Source of the DNA: JAAYYF01 sp040255585
GTDB lineage: Bacteria; Deinococcota; Deinococci; Deinococcales; Trueperaceae
DNA: 64,000 nucleotides
Direction: 5' to 3'
Assembly (NCBI GenBank): GCA_040255585.1
Contig: JBDZVI010000006.1
Span: 1-64,000, forward strand
Below the pieces are notes generated by a model. It was not told the origin of the DNA, did no database searches, and saw only the letters and a program-made list of their open reading frames with translations. A program made the translations under genes and the position numbers. Below are positions 8,303 through 15,993 of this stretch, in pieces. Within the stretch, counting starts at the first letter, position 1. Every line of letters begins with the position of its first letter.

Positions 8303-8583
8303 AGCGGTCTATCAGGACTCGAGCTTGGGGCCGCGCCTTCTCAGCCCGGGCGCTACCATCGTCCGCCGTCTGGCCCGGGGTGAGGAACCCCTTCGGTCAC
8401 CGGCCTCGGCCCGCTTGGCACGTGCCTCGAGCCCCTACCGCTTCGCCATCAGGCTAAGCCGGGCCGCGGTGGCCGACCAGGGACCTAAGTCCTCCATGCT
8501 CGCTCACCCGTCAGTTCCATGCCCATGCCGGCGTGGCCGCGTCAGGCCCGGCCGCTCGCGGGCATGACCGTTCCCGACGAGCC

Positions 8584-8967
8584 CTACCCCTGCCAGCTCT
8601 CGAACAGCTCCCGCATCTCCTGCGGCACGCGGACGGGCCGGTTCGTCTGGTAGTCGAACGTGACGGCCACCGCCTCCACCTCCGCCGCGACCTCACCACC
8701 GGCGAGCACTACCTGACGCATCGTCAGGCTGGTGTTGCCGATGCGCTCCACCCAGGTCTCCACGGTCACGCGCTCCCCAAGCCGCACCTGGCGCCGGTAA
8801 TCGAGCGCGAGGCGCGCGAGGATGAAGCCGCCCGGCTTCACGCCGAGCCCGCGCATGAACTCGACCCGCCCTAGTTCGGCGTACGTGGCGTAGACGGCGT
8901 TGTTGATGTGGCCGAGGGCGTCGGTGTCGGCGAACCTTACCTGGATCTCGGTGCTGTGGCGCCTCAC
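8584..8967 (-). CDS. 4-hydroxybenzoyl-CoA thioesterase family (YbgC/FadM-like)
   Basis: Hot-dog-fold acyl-CoA thioesterase of 127 residues, normal for the family. It begins at the GTG that overlaps the fpg stop (GTGA). The signature EIQVRFADTDALGHINNAVYATYAELGR contains the catalytic Asp of the D-x-x-G-H-x-N-N motif near residue 17. It then reads DYRRQVRLGERVTVETWVERIG and AVTFDYQTNRPVRVPQEMRE, both typical. The frame stays open upstream inside fpg, but that extension is a shadow of fpg. It is last in a coupled hisA-fpg-thioesterase run. The acyl substrate is unknown. Confidence 0.9.
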   Translation of the reverse strand: MRRHSTEIQVRFADTDALGHINNAVYATYAELGRVEFMRGLGVKPGGFILARLALDYRRQVRLGERVTVETWVERIGNTSLTMRQVVLAGGEVAAEVEAVAVTFDYQTNRPVRVPQEMRELFESWQG

Positions 8968-9821
8968 GCGCCGGCCCGCCCGCCGCGAGGGCGTCCAGCC
9001 GGCTCGGGCTGGCACACGGGGCAGTGGGTGGTGCCCCGCTGGCCCACGACGGAGCGCTCCATCTGGGTCCCGCAGCGGGGGCACGCCTCCCCGGCACGGC
9101 CGTAGGCGAGGAGCTGCCGCGCGTACTCTCCCGTTCCGCCATGCACGGTGCGGTAGTCGGACAGGGTCGTGCCCTGGGCGGCGACGGCCGCGGCGAGCAC
9201 CTCGCGGATGGCGGCGTGCAGGGCCACGACCTGGTCGGCGCCGAGGCCGGCCGCGGGCGTGAGGGGGTGGATGCCGGCGCGCCAGAGGGCCTCGTCGGCG
9301 TAGATGTTGCCCACCCCCGCCACCGGCCGCTGGCTCAGGAGGTAGGTCTTGATCGGAGCCTGCGAGCGGGCGCAAGCGACCGCGAGGCTCGAGGCCGTGA
9401 AGTCGTCGCTCAGCGGTTCCGGCCCGAGAGCGGCCAGCGTGGGCAAGGTCGGGTAGTGGCCGGCGTCGACGACGAGGAAGCGCCCGAAGCGCCGCGGGTC
9501 GATGAAGTAGAGCGTGCCGGGGTCGCCGCCGGCGAGTTGGACCTTGACGCGCAGGTGGGTGGAGGAGCGCTGGTCGGGAGCGTGATCGGCGATCACCCCG
9601 GTCATGCCGAGGTGGGCCACGAGCTCCAGCCCGCCGCTCAAGGGCATGAGGAGGAACTTGCCGCGGCGCCTCACTTCCTCGATGCGTCTGCCGGCCAGGC
9701 GCTCGAGCCCGGCGTACTTGGGACCGACGGGAGCGAGCAGGTCGACGGCTACGACCTCCCTACCGGTCAGCCAGGGCGCCAGCTCGCGCCGCACGGTCTC
9801 GACCTCAGGCAGTTCTGGGAT
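8964..9821 (-). CDS. mutM: Formamidopyrimidine-DNA glycosylase, apparent AUC start
   Basis: Base-excision repair enzyme removing 8-oxoguanine and formamidopyrimidines. In this family the catalytic residue is Pro at position 2, exposed after loss of fMet, and the protein must begin (M)PELPEV. Here that sequence, PELPEVETVRRELAP, is directly preceded by an ATC codon, with GGGGAGG seven bases upstream. No ATG, GTG, TTG or CTG occurs nearby upstream in this frame. Other features are intact: KFLL (the beta-clamp Lys), PVAGVGNIYADEALWRAGIHP, and the C-terminal zinc finger CPRC...CPVC (about 247-272). Length is 285 residues. The gene starts inside the last codons of hisA (17-base overlap) and overlaps the thioesterase by four bases. 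Confidence 0.92.
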   Translation of the reverse strand: MPELPEVETVRRELAPWLTGREVVAVDLLAPVGPKYAGLERLAGRRIEEVRRRGKFLLMPLSGGLELVAHLGMTGVIADHAPDQRSSTHLRVKVQLAGGDPGTLYFIDPRRFGRFLVVDAGHYPTLPTLAALGPEPLSDDFTASSLAVACARSQAPIKTYLLSQRPVAGVGNIYADEALWRAGIHPLTPAAGLGADQVVALHAAIREVLAAAVAAQGTTLSDYRTVHGGTGEYARQLLAYGRAGEACPRCGTQMERSVVGQRGTTHCPVCQPEPAGRPRGGRAGA

Positions 9822-10506
9822 AGCGGATCCTCCCCTCGTACAGGGCGCGACCCACGATCGCCCCCTGCAACCCGAGGCGCTCGTAGGTATCAAGGTCGGC
9901 GTCCGTCGCCACCCCGCCGCCCGCCACGAGCGTGCCGGCGAAAGCGTCGCGCATGCGCGCAACGGGCTCCTCGTCCACGCCGCGCATGGTGCCGTCGCGC
10001 GAGATGTCCGTATAGATGACGTGCGTGACGCCTTGGGCCGCGACGCGGCCGGCCAGCTCCACGGCGTCAATCTCGGTGGTCTCCGCCCAGCCGCGCACGG
10101 CGACCCGGCCGCCGCGCGCGTCTATCGAGACGCATACGCGCTCCGGCCCGAACTCCTCGAGCAGGGCGCTCACCACGCCCGGAGCGGTGATGGCGACCGT
10201 GCCGAGCACCACCCGATCGAGCACTTCGAGCCACCTGCGACCGGCCTCCACGCTCCTGACGCCACCGCCGAGCTCGACCCTGGCCCCGACCGCCGCCGCT
10301 AGCCGGGCGACGGCCTCAGCGTTCTGGCCCTGGCCGAGGGTGGCGTCGAGGTCGACCACATGCAACCACTCCGCGCCGAGCGAGTCCCACTTCCTGGCAG
10401 CCTCGAGAGGGTCGGCGAAGTAGACGGTCTCGCGACCGGGGTCACCCTCGAAGAGCCGCACCGCGCGGCCTTGCTGGATGTCGATACAGGGGACGACGAG
10501 GAACAT
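9805..10506 (-). CDS. hisA: HisA, ProFAR isomerase of histidine biosynthesis
   Basis: 1-(5-phosphoribosyl)-5-[(5-phosphoribosylamino)methylideneamino]imidazole-4-carboxamide isomerase, a cytoplasmic TIM barrel. Seen are PCIDIQQGRAVRLFEGDP with the first catalytic Asp, WLHVVDLDATLGQGQN, VELGGGVRS for the first phosphate site, IYTDISRDGTMRGVD with the second catalytic Asp, and LVAGGGVAT for the second phosphate site. Its 233 residues are slightly short but complete. It is the first gene of a run with fpg and the thioesterase; no other his gene is nearby. Confidence 0.95.
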   Translation of the reverse strand: MFLVVPCIDIQQGRAVRLFEGDPGRETVYFADPLEAARKWDSLGAEWLHVVDLDATLGQGQNAEAVARLAAAVGARVELGGGVRSVEAGRRWLEVLDRVVLGTVAITAPGVVSALLEEFGPERVCVSIDARGGRVAVRGWAETTEIDAVELAGRVAAQGVTHVIYTDISRDGTMRGVDEEPVARMRDAFAGTLVAGGGVATDADLDTYERLGLQGAIVGRALYEGRIRYPRTA

Positions 10507-10623
10507 ACCGGCTATGGAGCATACCCGGTGGGTAGGCGCCCGCCGGTCGCCGCGCTGCCCGGTCGGGGCCGCTCTCCCCGCCGGCCGGAGCCGCGCTAGC
10601 CATTAGCCTCTGGCCATTAGCCG

Positions 10624-11793
10624 CTAGCCGCTAGCCGGCAGCGTGACGCTGAGGACCGCCCCCTCGCCCGGCACCCCGCTGCTGCTCGCCGTGACAGTAC
10701 CGCCGTGCAGCGTCGTAATCGCCTTCACGATGGCGAGCCCGAGCCCGCTGCCGCGGCGTGTGTCCTGCCGGTGCCCCTGCACGAAGCGGTCGAACACTAT
10801 GTCGAGCTCGTCTTGCCTGATGCCCGGCCCCTGATCGGCGACGCTCAGCCTCACGGACCCATCCTCGCGGGCGACGCGCACGGTCACCACGCCGCCATCG
10901 GGGCTGACGGCGATGGCGTTGTCGAGCAGGTTCATGACGACCTGCTGGAGCCGCGAGGGGTCGGCCCGCACGGCGACCGGCTCGACCTCGGCGACCAGCT
11001 CGACCCCATGCTTGGCGGCCATGGGGCGCAGCATGGCGATGACGTCTCTGGCGAGGTCGCCAACGTCGAGGTCCTGCGGCTCGAGTTGGAGGTGGTGGCT
11101 CTCGGCCAGCGAGAGCGTCCGCAGGTCCTGGACCAGCCGCGTTAGCAGGGCCACGTGGTTCTGCAGCACGGCGAGCTCCTCCTTGGAGGCGGGCACGATG
11201 CCGTCGCTGATCGCTTCCAGCCGGAGCTGCATGGCCGCGAGCGGGTTGCGCAACTCGTGAGCGGTGTCGGCCAGCATGGCCTGCCGACCGCCCTCGTAGC
11301 GCTCCAGGGCCTCGGCGAGGCTGTTGAAGTCAGTAGCCAGCTCTCGCGCCTCTTCCGGCCACCGGCCGGACGGCTCGACGATCCGGACGCTCCAGTCGCC
11401 GGTGGCGAGCTTCTTGACCGTGCCGGACACGGCCTCGATGGGCCTCACGAGGCTCCGCGACAGCCAGAGGGCCAGGAGCCCCGCCACCCCCACGGCGAGG
11501 AGCAGCCCGACCACTACGGCCTCGTTACGGGCCCGCCGCTGCTGCGCGAGGAAGTCGAAGAGCCGGCGGCTCTCCTCCTGGAAGAAGTTGGGATCATCGG
11601 GGCCGGCGGCTTCGCCGTACGCCGGGGGCGGATGCGGCGGGCCCATCTCCTTCTGGACCCTGCCCTTGAAGTCGTCGGGCAGGCTCGACAGCGTGCGCCA
11701 GTCGGCCACGCGTTGGGCGAGCGGCACGATCGAGATGGCCAGGGCGACGACGACGAGCATGGCCAGCGCCGTTCGCCAGACGAGCCTGTTCAT
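10624..11793 (-). CDS. Membrane sensor histidine kinase
   Basis: Two-component sensor of 389 residues. There are two membrane helices (about 8-26 and 91-111) with a short 65-residue external loop between, rich in Pro and acidic residues. Then come a HAMP linker (112-165), the HisKA motif ADTAHELRNPLAAMQL with phospho-acceptor His179, and an HATPase domain with N box (LLDNAIAVSPDGG), G1 (VADQGPGI), F box and G2 (RGSGLGLAIVKAI). It overlaps the upstream regulator gene by four bases. The pair is divergent from the VTC/DUF4956/CotH genes, which are natural candidate targets. The stimulus is unknown. Confidence 0.94.
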   Translation of the reverse strand: MNRLVWRTALAMLVVVALAISIVPLAQRVADWRTLSSLPDDFKGRVQKEMGPPHPPPAYGEAAGPDDPNFFQEESRRLFDFLAQQRRARNEAVVVGLLLAVGVAGLLALWLSRSLVRPIEAVSGTVKKLATGDWSVRIVEPSGRWPEEARELATDFNSLAEALERYEGGRQAMLADTAHELRNPLAAMQLRLEAISDGIVPASKEELAVLQNHVALLTRLVQDLRTLSLAESHHLQLEPQDLDVGDLARDVIAMLRPMAAKHGVELVAEVEPVAVRADPSRLQQVVMNLLDNAIAVSPDGGVVTVRVAREDGSVRLSVADQGPGIRQDELDIVFDRFVQGHRQDTRRGSGLGLAIVKAITTLHGGTVTASSSGVPGEGAVLSVTLPASG

Positions 11794-12503
11794 CCGCCGT
11801 CAGCCCCTAGGCTGTAGCCAACTCCGCGGACGGTCCTGATCGGCTCGCCTGCGCCGGCCTCGCGCAGCTTCCTGCGCAGGTGCGTCAGGTGGATGTCGAC
11901 GGCGCGCTCGAGCGCGTCGCTCTCGGGCATGGCGTGCTCGATGAGCTCGGCGCGCGAGATGACCCTGTCCGGCGTGGCGGCGAGGTGCTCCAGGAGGCGG
12001 TACTCGGTCGGCGTCAGGTCCACGGCGGAGCCGCCGACGGTGACGCGGTGCGAGTACGAGTCGATCTCGACCGCGCCGACGTGGATGGCCGACCGCCCCT
12101 CGGCCAGGTACGCCCGCCGCATGAGCGCCGCCACGCGGCTCAAGAGCCGCCTGGCGCTGACGGGCTTCACGAGGTAGTCGTCGCCACCCAGGTGCAGGCC
12201 GGCGATCTCGTCGGCCTCCTCTGCCCGGGCCGTGAGGATGAGGACGGGCGTCGTGTCCTTCTCCCTGATGCGCCGCAGCACCTCGAGCCCGTCCAGCAGC
12301 GGCAGCCCCAGGTCGAGGATGAGCAGATCGGGCCGCCACCTGTCGTGATAGTCGAGGGCCCGCAGCCCGTCGCGGGCCTTCTCGGTGCTGCAACCGGCCT
12401 GACGCAGGTAGAGCTCGATGATGTCGGCGAGGCTCTCCTCGTCCTCGACTATCAGCACGCGTCTCCCCGCGAGCACCGCCGTGTCTGCTTGGGCTTGTGA
12501 CAT
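11790..12503 (-). CDS. OmpR/PhoB-family response regulator
   Basis: Receiver domain at about 15-128 with acidic pocket VEDEE (19-23), phospho-acceptor Asp64 in LLILDLGLP, Thr91 in LTARAEE and Lys113 in LVKPVS. It is followed by a winged-helix DNA-binding domain (about 138-235) with DLTPTEYRLLEHLAATPDRVISRAELIEHA and the recognition segment RAVDIHLTHLRRKL. Its 237 residues are normal length. A TATGCT box (12518-12513 on the minus strand) lies nine bases before the ATG, with no ribosome site, so the message is probably leaderless. It is coupled to the kinase gene downstream. Confidence 0.95.
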   Translation of the reverse strand: MSQAQADTAVLAGRRVLIVEDEESLADIIELYLRQAGCSTEKARDGLRALDYHDRWRPDLLILDLGLPLLDGLEVLRRIREKDTTPVLILTARAEEADEIAGLHLGGDDYLVKPVSARRLLSRVAALMRRAYLAEGRSAIHVGAVEIDSYSHRVTVGGSAVDLTPTEYRLLEHLAATPDRVISRAELIEHAMPESDALERAVDIHLTHLRRKLREAGAGEPIRTVRGVGYSLGADGG

Positions 12504-12512
12504 CGTGCGTGA

Positions 12513-12518
12513 AGCATA
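12513..12518 (-). promoter_or_regulatory. -10 box for the two-component operon
   Basis: TATGCT read on the minus strand, nine bases from the regulator ATG; no convincing -35 box. With the facing TAGCAT box at 12676-12681 it delimits a 150-base divergent control region, where the response regulator could act on both sides. Confidence 0.5.
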
Positions 12519-12675
12519 GCGCCGGCGTGTTCAGGTTCCGTTTCGCCCCGTGCCGGTTGGAGGTCGGGGCCGGAAGCGGCCGCCGAGCGGGGCGGCACCG
12601 GGTCGGACGGTAGGCAAGACGGCGGCAGGCAGGACGGCGATCTGGTCGCCAAACGCAACCGAAACAGTCCTTGCC

Positions 12676-12681
12676 TAGCAT
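12676..12681 (+). promoter_or_regulatory. -10 box of a leaderless promoter for the VTC/CotH operon
   Basis: TAGCAT is followed by seven bases and then the ATG at 12689, leaving no room for a ribosome site. No -35 match is seen, as expected if an activator such as the divergent response regulator helps. Confidence 0.5.
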
Positions 12682-12688
12682 CCGAGGC

Positions 12689-13489
12689 ATGACAGCGAGA
12701 GCAGACGAGATAGAGAGGCTCGGCGCGGCGGCGGACTCCTTCCCCAGGATCGACCTCAGGGAGCTGCAAGGAGCCAGCCTGATGAACCGCGTCGACCGGA
12801 AGTTCGTAGTCCACCTGCCGGAACTGGTGGCCGTCCTCGAAGCGGCGCGCGGGTCGTATCGCGCGCTCTCCCTGGAAGGCGAAGTGTGGCAGCCCTATCA
12901 CACGCGCTACTTCGACACGCCCGGCTTCGGCCTCCTCAGAGCCCATCACCGCGGCAAGACGCCGCGAGCCAAGGTGCGCACACGCGTGTACCTGAACAGC
13001 GGCCTCTCCTTCCTGGAGGTGAAGAACCGGCTCAACGACGGTCGCACGGTCAAGCGCCGGGTCGAGACGAGCGACGCCGCCCGAGCGCCGGAGACGGAGG
13101 AGCTCTCCGGCCTGGTGCTCGCCGACCTGGCCTCAGAGGCCGCTCGCGAAGGTGTCACGGGCAACCGCCTGGAGACGAAGCTCCTGAACGGCTATCGGCG
13201 CCTCACCCTCGTCCACGGGGCGCGTGCTGAACGCGTGACCATCGACACCGACCTCACGTTCTCCACGGGCAGCGCGAACCTCGCGCTGGCGGACACGGCG
13301 ATCATCGAGATCAAGCAGGCGCGGCTGGACAACCGGTCGGAGTTCCTGCGGGCCCTCCGCGCGCGCCTGGTCAGGCCGCAGGGCTTCAGCAAGTACTGCG
13401 TCTTCGCGAGCCTGCTCGACCCGTCGCTGCCGCGCAACCGCCTGCTGCCGACCATCCGCGCCGTCGCCCCTTGGGTAGTGGAGGCATGA
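12689..13489 (+). CDS. VTC-domain protein (polyphosphate polymerase-like)
   Basis: Cytoplasmic protein of 266 residues with the VTC tunnel fold that in yeast makes polyphosphate from ATP. Family signatures: LMNRVDRKFVV near the N-terminus (basic residues lining the tunnel), YHTRYFDTPGFGLLRAHHRGKTPRAKVRTRVY, FLEVKNRLNDGRTVKRRV (Glu and Lys of the active site), ETKLLNGYRRLTLV and IIEIKQARLD. The start at MTARAD was preferred over one six codons upstream because a -10 box sits between them. It overlaps the DUF4956 gene by four bases. VTC with DUF4956 and CotH is a recurring bacterial trio; its purpose is not established, and polyphosphate synthesis here is inference from fold. Confidence 0.88.
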   Translation: MTARADEIERLGAAADSFPRIDLRELQGASLMNRVDRKFVVHLPELVAVLEAARGSYRALSLEGEVWQPYHTRYFDTPGFGLLRAHHRGKTPRAKVRTRVYLNSGLSFLEVKNRLNDGRTVKRRVETSDAARAPETEELSGLVLADLASEAAREGVTGNRLETKLLNGYRRLTLVHGARAERVTIDTDLTFSTGSANLALADTAIIEIKQARLDNRSEFLRALRARLVRPQGFSKYCVFASLLDPSLPRNRLLPTIRAVAPWVVEA

Positions 13490-14130
13490 ACGTGGGCCCC
13501 GACCTGACGAACTTCGTCCTAGGCGCGCTCCTCAACCTCGTGTTCGCGGTCCTCATCACCCGGTTCATCTACTACCCTGGCCGCGGCAACCGGGAGTACG
13601 TCTTCGCCTTCCTCGGGTCCAACGTCACCGTCTACTTCGTGATGAGCCTCCTGACGCGCCTCGAGATCGGCGTCGGCGTGGGTTTCGGCCTCTTCGCCCT
13701 GTTCTCGATCCTGCGCTACCGGACGGACGAGCTCCCGATCCGCGAGATGACCTACCTCTTCGTGCTCATGGCGCTGCCAGTGTTCAACTCGGTGCTCGCC
13801 ACCCAAGGCGCCTACTGGCAGCTCGGCCTGTCGAACGGCTTCCTGGTGGCGGTCCTGTTCGTGTTGGAGAAGGAGTGGGGGTTCCGGTTCACCGAGACCC
13901 ACTCCGTCCGGTACGACAACGCGGCCCTGTGCTCGCCGCTCAGGCGGCAGGACCTTCTCGAAGACCTCAGGGCACGCACGGGCCTGCCCGTACGCCACGT
14001 GACCGTCAAGCAGGTCGACCTCCTGCACGACTCGGCCCTCCTGCAAGTCCACTACTACGCCCCCGCGGAGCACGCTCACGGGGACGACCCCACCCGGGCA
14101 GGCCGGGCGCTAGGAGACCACCATGCGTAA
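13486..14130 (+). CDS. DUF4956 membrane protein
   Basis: Protein of 214 residues with about four hydrophobic helices in the first 130 residues (LGALLNLVFAVLITRFIYY, VYFVMSLLTRLEIGVGVGFG, MTYLFVLMALPVF, NGFLVAVLFVL) and a soluble C-terminal domain. The segment GFGLFALFSILRYRTDELPIREMTYLF is the hallmark of DUF4956. It starts at the ATG overlapping the VTC gene's stop and runs 8 bases into CotH. In this trio it may be the membrane partner of the VTC protein; no activity is known. Confidence 0.88.
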   Translation: MNVGPDLTNFVLGALLNLVFAVLITRFIYYPGRGNREYVFAFLGSNVTVYFVMSLLTRLEIGVGVGFGLFALFSILRYRTDELPIREMTYLFVLMALPVFNSVLATQGAYWQLGLSNGFLVAVLFVLEKEWGFRFTETHSVRYDNAALCSPLRRQDLLEDLRARTGLPVRHVTVKQVDLLHDSALLQVHYYAPAEHAHGDDPTRAGRALGDHHA

Positions 14131-15874
14131 ATGCGTCAGCTCGCTACTTCTCGCCCTGGCCTTCGCGCTCGTCATGGGACCTTGGGGCACGGCGTTCGCA
14201 CAGGAGCAGGCTCAAACAGGCGCTCAGACAAGCGACCAAACGAGCGACCAGACCACCGGCCAGACCCCCGACCAGGCCCCCGACTGGCCGCCCCCGGGCT
14301 GGCCGCCGGCCGACGGCATGCCGACCGACTTCCCGCCGGGCTTTCCGGATGGCTTCCCTGATGACTTCCCCGCGGGCTTCCCAGGCGATCTCCCGCCCGG
14401 CTTCCCGACTGACTTCCCGCCCGACTCCCAGGGGGGCATGCCGCCCTTCGGCGGCGCACAAGCCCAAGGCCAGTTCGGTGGGCCGCGTGGCGGCGGGCCG
14501 GGCGCGCCGGGCGGTCAGGGCGGGGGCGCCGGCTTCTTCGGACCGAACCAGCAGGAGTACGAGCTCGTCGACGAGTTCGACGAGGACGGCAACGGCGTCC
14601 TGAACGCCGCGGAGCGCGCGGCCGCCCTAGCCTCGATCGGGAGGACGGTGCGCACGACCGTGGCGGGCACCCCCGGTCCGTCGCTCACGCCCGACGACGT
14701 GACTACCTACCCAGAGACCGCCGCGCTTTACGACCCGACGGCGATCCGCACGATCTTCCTGGAACTAGACGAGGAGAACTGGGAGGCGGAGCTGGAGGCC
14801 TTCTACAACACCGACGTGCACCTCCTCGGCACCGTCGAGGTCGACGGCGTCACTTACGAGAACGTCGGGGTGCGGTTCCGCGGGAACTCGTCTTACATGA
14901 TGGTGGCCGCCGGCCTCAAACGGCCCCTGCGCCTCAAGCTCGACCTGGTAGTCGACGACCAGAACCTGCTCGGTTACCGCACCCTCAACCTCATCAACGG
15001 CGCCAACGACCCGAGCTCGCTCCGCACGGTCATCTACTCGATGATCGCGCAGGACTACATCGCCGTTCCGAAGGTCGGCCTCGTGCGGCTGGTCGTGAAC
15101 GGCGAGAGCTGGGGGATCTACCAGGACCAGCAGCAGTACAACAAGGACTTCCTCGCCGACTACTTCGACGACACTGGGGGCGTGCGCTGGAAGGTGTCAG
15201 GCAGCCCGAACGGGCAGGGCGGCATGCGCTACCTCGGCGACGACCCCGACACCTACCGGTCCATCTACGAGATCGACAACAAGGACAAGCCGGAGAGCTG
15301 GGCGGCCCTGATCGACCTGTTCCGCACGCTGAACGAGACGCCGACGGAGAACCTCGTCGAGGCGCTCGACCCCATCCTCGACATCGACGGCGTCCTGCGC
15401 TTCTTCGCCCTCGAGGTCGCGCTATCCAACTCGGACGCGTTCTACAGCCGGGCCAGCGACTACTACATCTACCTGGACGAGGGCGGCAAGTTCCACGTCA
15501 TGCCCCACGACTTCAACGAGTCGCTCGGGGCCGGGGAGCGGGGGCCGGGCGGCCGCGGCGGCTCGGGCTCGGCTACGACCATCGATCCGCTCGTCAACGT
15601 GAACGATGCGACCAAGCCGCTGCGCACGCGCCTCCTCGCAGTCCCGGAGCTACGCGAGCGCTACCTGGCGTACGTCCGCGACATCGCCGAGAAGTGGCTC
15701 GACTGGGGCACCCTCGGCCCGATCGTCACGGAGCTGCACGCCAACATCGACGCAGACTTCGCCGCCGACACCCGCGCGCTGTTCGGCTACGAGCAGTTCG
15801 AGGCCTCGGTCGGCGCGCTCAAGGACTACGTCGAGGCTCGGCAGGCCTACTTGCTGTCCGTGCTGCCGGAGTGA
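14123..15874 (+). CDS. Secreted CotH-kinase-family protein with EF-hand
   Basis: Protein of 583 residues. Order: signal peptide (1-27, cut after AFA), Gln/Thr/Asp-rich linker, a Pro/Phe/Asp-rich repeat (about 55-105, units like DFPPGF and DGFPDD), a Gly-rich stretch, and a complete EF-hand loop (Asp153, Asp155, Asn157, Glu164). The CotH domain runs from about 195 to 575. CotH proteins are atypical secreted kinases. Matching motifs are VGVRFRGNSSYMMV, LNLINGANDPSSLRTVIYSMI, GIYQDQQQYNKDF, and FHVMPHDFNESLG, the metal-binding DxNxS-like motif. It is coupled to DUF4956 by an 8-base overlap. Targets are unknown; phosphorylation of a surface protein or glycan is inference. Confidence 0.9.
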   Translation: MRKCVSSLLLALAFALVMGPWGTAFAQEQAQTGAQTSDQTSDQTTGQTPDQAPDWPPPGWPPADGMPTDFPPGFPDGFPDDFPAGFPGDLPPGFPTDFPPDSQGGMPPFGGAQAQGQFGGPRGGGPGAPGGQGGGAGFFGPNQQEYELVDEFDEDGNGVLNAAERAAALASIGRTVRTTVAGTPGPSLTPDDVTTYPETAALYDPTAIRTIFLELDEENWEAELEAFYNTDVHLLGTVEVDGVTYENVGVRFRGNSSYMMVAAGLKRPLRLKLDLVVDDQNLLGYRTLNLINGANDPSSLRTVIYSMIAQDYIAVPKVGLVRLVVNGESWGIYQDQQQYNKDFLADYFDDTGGVRWKVSGSPNGQGGMRYLGDDPDTYRSIYEIDNKDKPESWAALIDLFRTLNETPTENLVEALDPILDIDGVLRFFALEVALSNSDAFYSRASDYYIYLDEGGKFHVMPHDFNESLGAGERGPGGRGGSGSATTIDPLVNVNDATKPLRTRLLAVPELRERYLAYVRDIAEKWLDWGTLGPIVTELHANIDADFAADTRALFGYEQFEASVGALKDYVEARQAYLLSVLPE

Positions 15875-15915
15875 CGCCCCAAGGGACGGCGGCACCCGAG
15901 CGGTCGCCGCTGTCC

Positions 15916-15993
15916 TACACTGCCTGAAGAGTCTGACGAGAAGGTCTCAGCCCGGCGGCAACCGCGGGCGGCGGATCTCGAGGAGGTCAGGGC
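15916..15993 (+). promoter_or_regulatory. Candidate switch-like leader of the sulfur-metabolism gene
   Basis: A TACACT box (15916-15921) would start a leader of about 65 bases. It contains hairpin GAGA/TCTC (15938-15948) and a bulged hairpin with GGCGGCAACCGC (15951-15968). Two mutually exclusive pairings follow: CTGAC (15933-15937) with GTCAG (15986-15990), or GATCTC (15974-15979) with GAGGTC (15983-15988). The second hides the ribosome site GAGGAGG. The CGGCAACCG segment recalls SAM-I/SAM-IV riboswitch cores, but the rest does not match them, so a SAM riboswitch is only a possibility. Confidence 0.35.

Noticed and set aside
8219..8520. SRP RNA, RNase P RNA, tmRNA or 6S RNA in the structured spacer
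   Set aside because: The conserved cores (for example the GGAAGGAAGCAG SRP loop, the GAGGAAAGTCC of RNase P, a tRNA-like T-loop) are absent; 6S cannot be excluded by eye but nothing supports it.
8968..9375. N-terminal extension of the thioesterase frame
   Set aside because: It is the alternate frame of fpg; the GTGA overlap gives a normal 127-residue thioesterase.
12504..12688. OmpR-type direct repeats (GTTCAG, GTTCCG, TTTCGC) as a regulator binding site
   Set aside because: Too degenerate to distinguish from chance in this short region.
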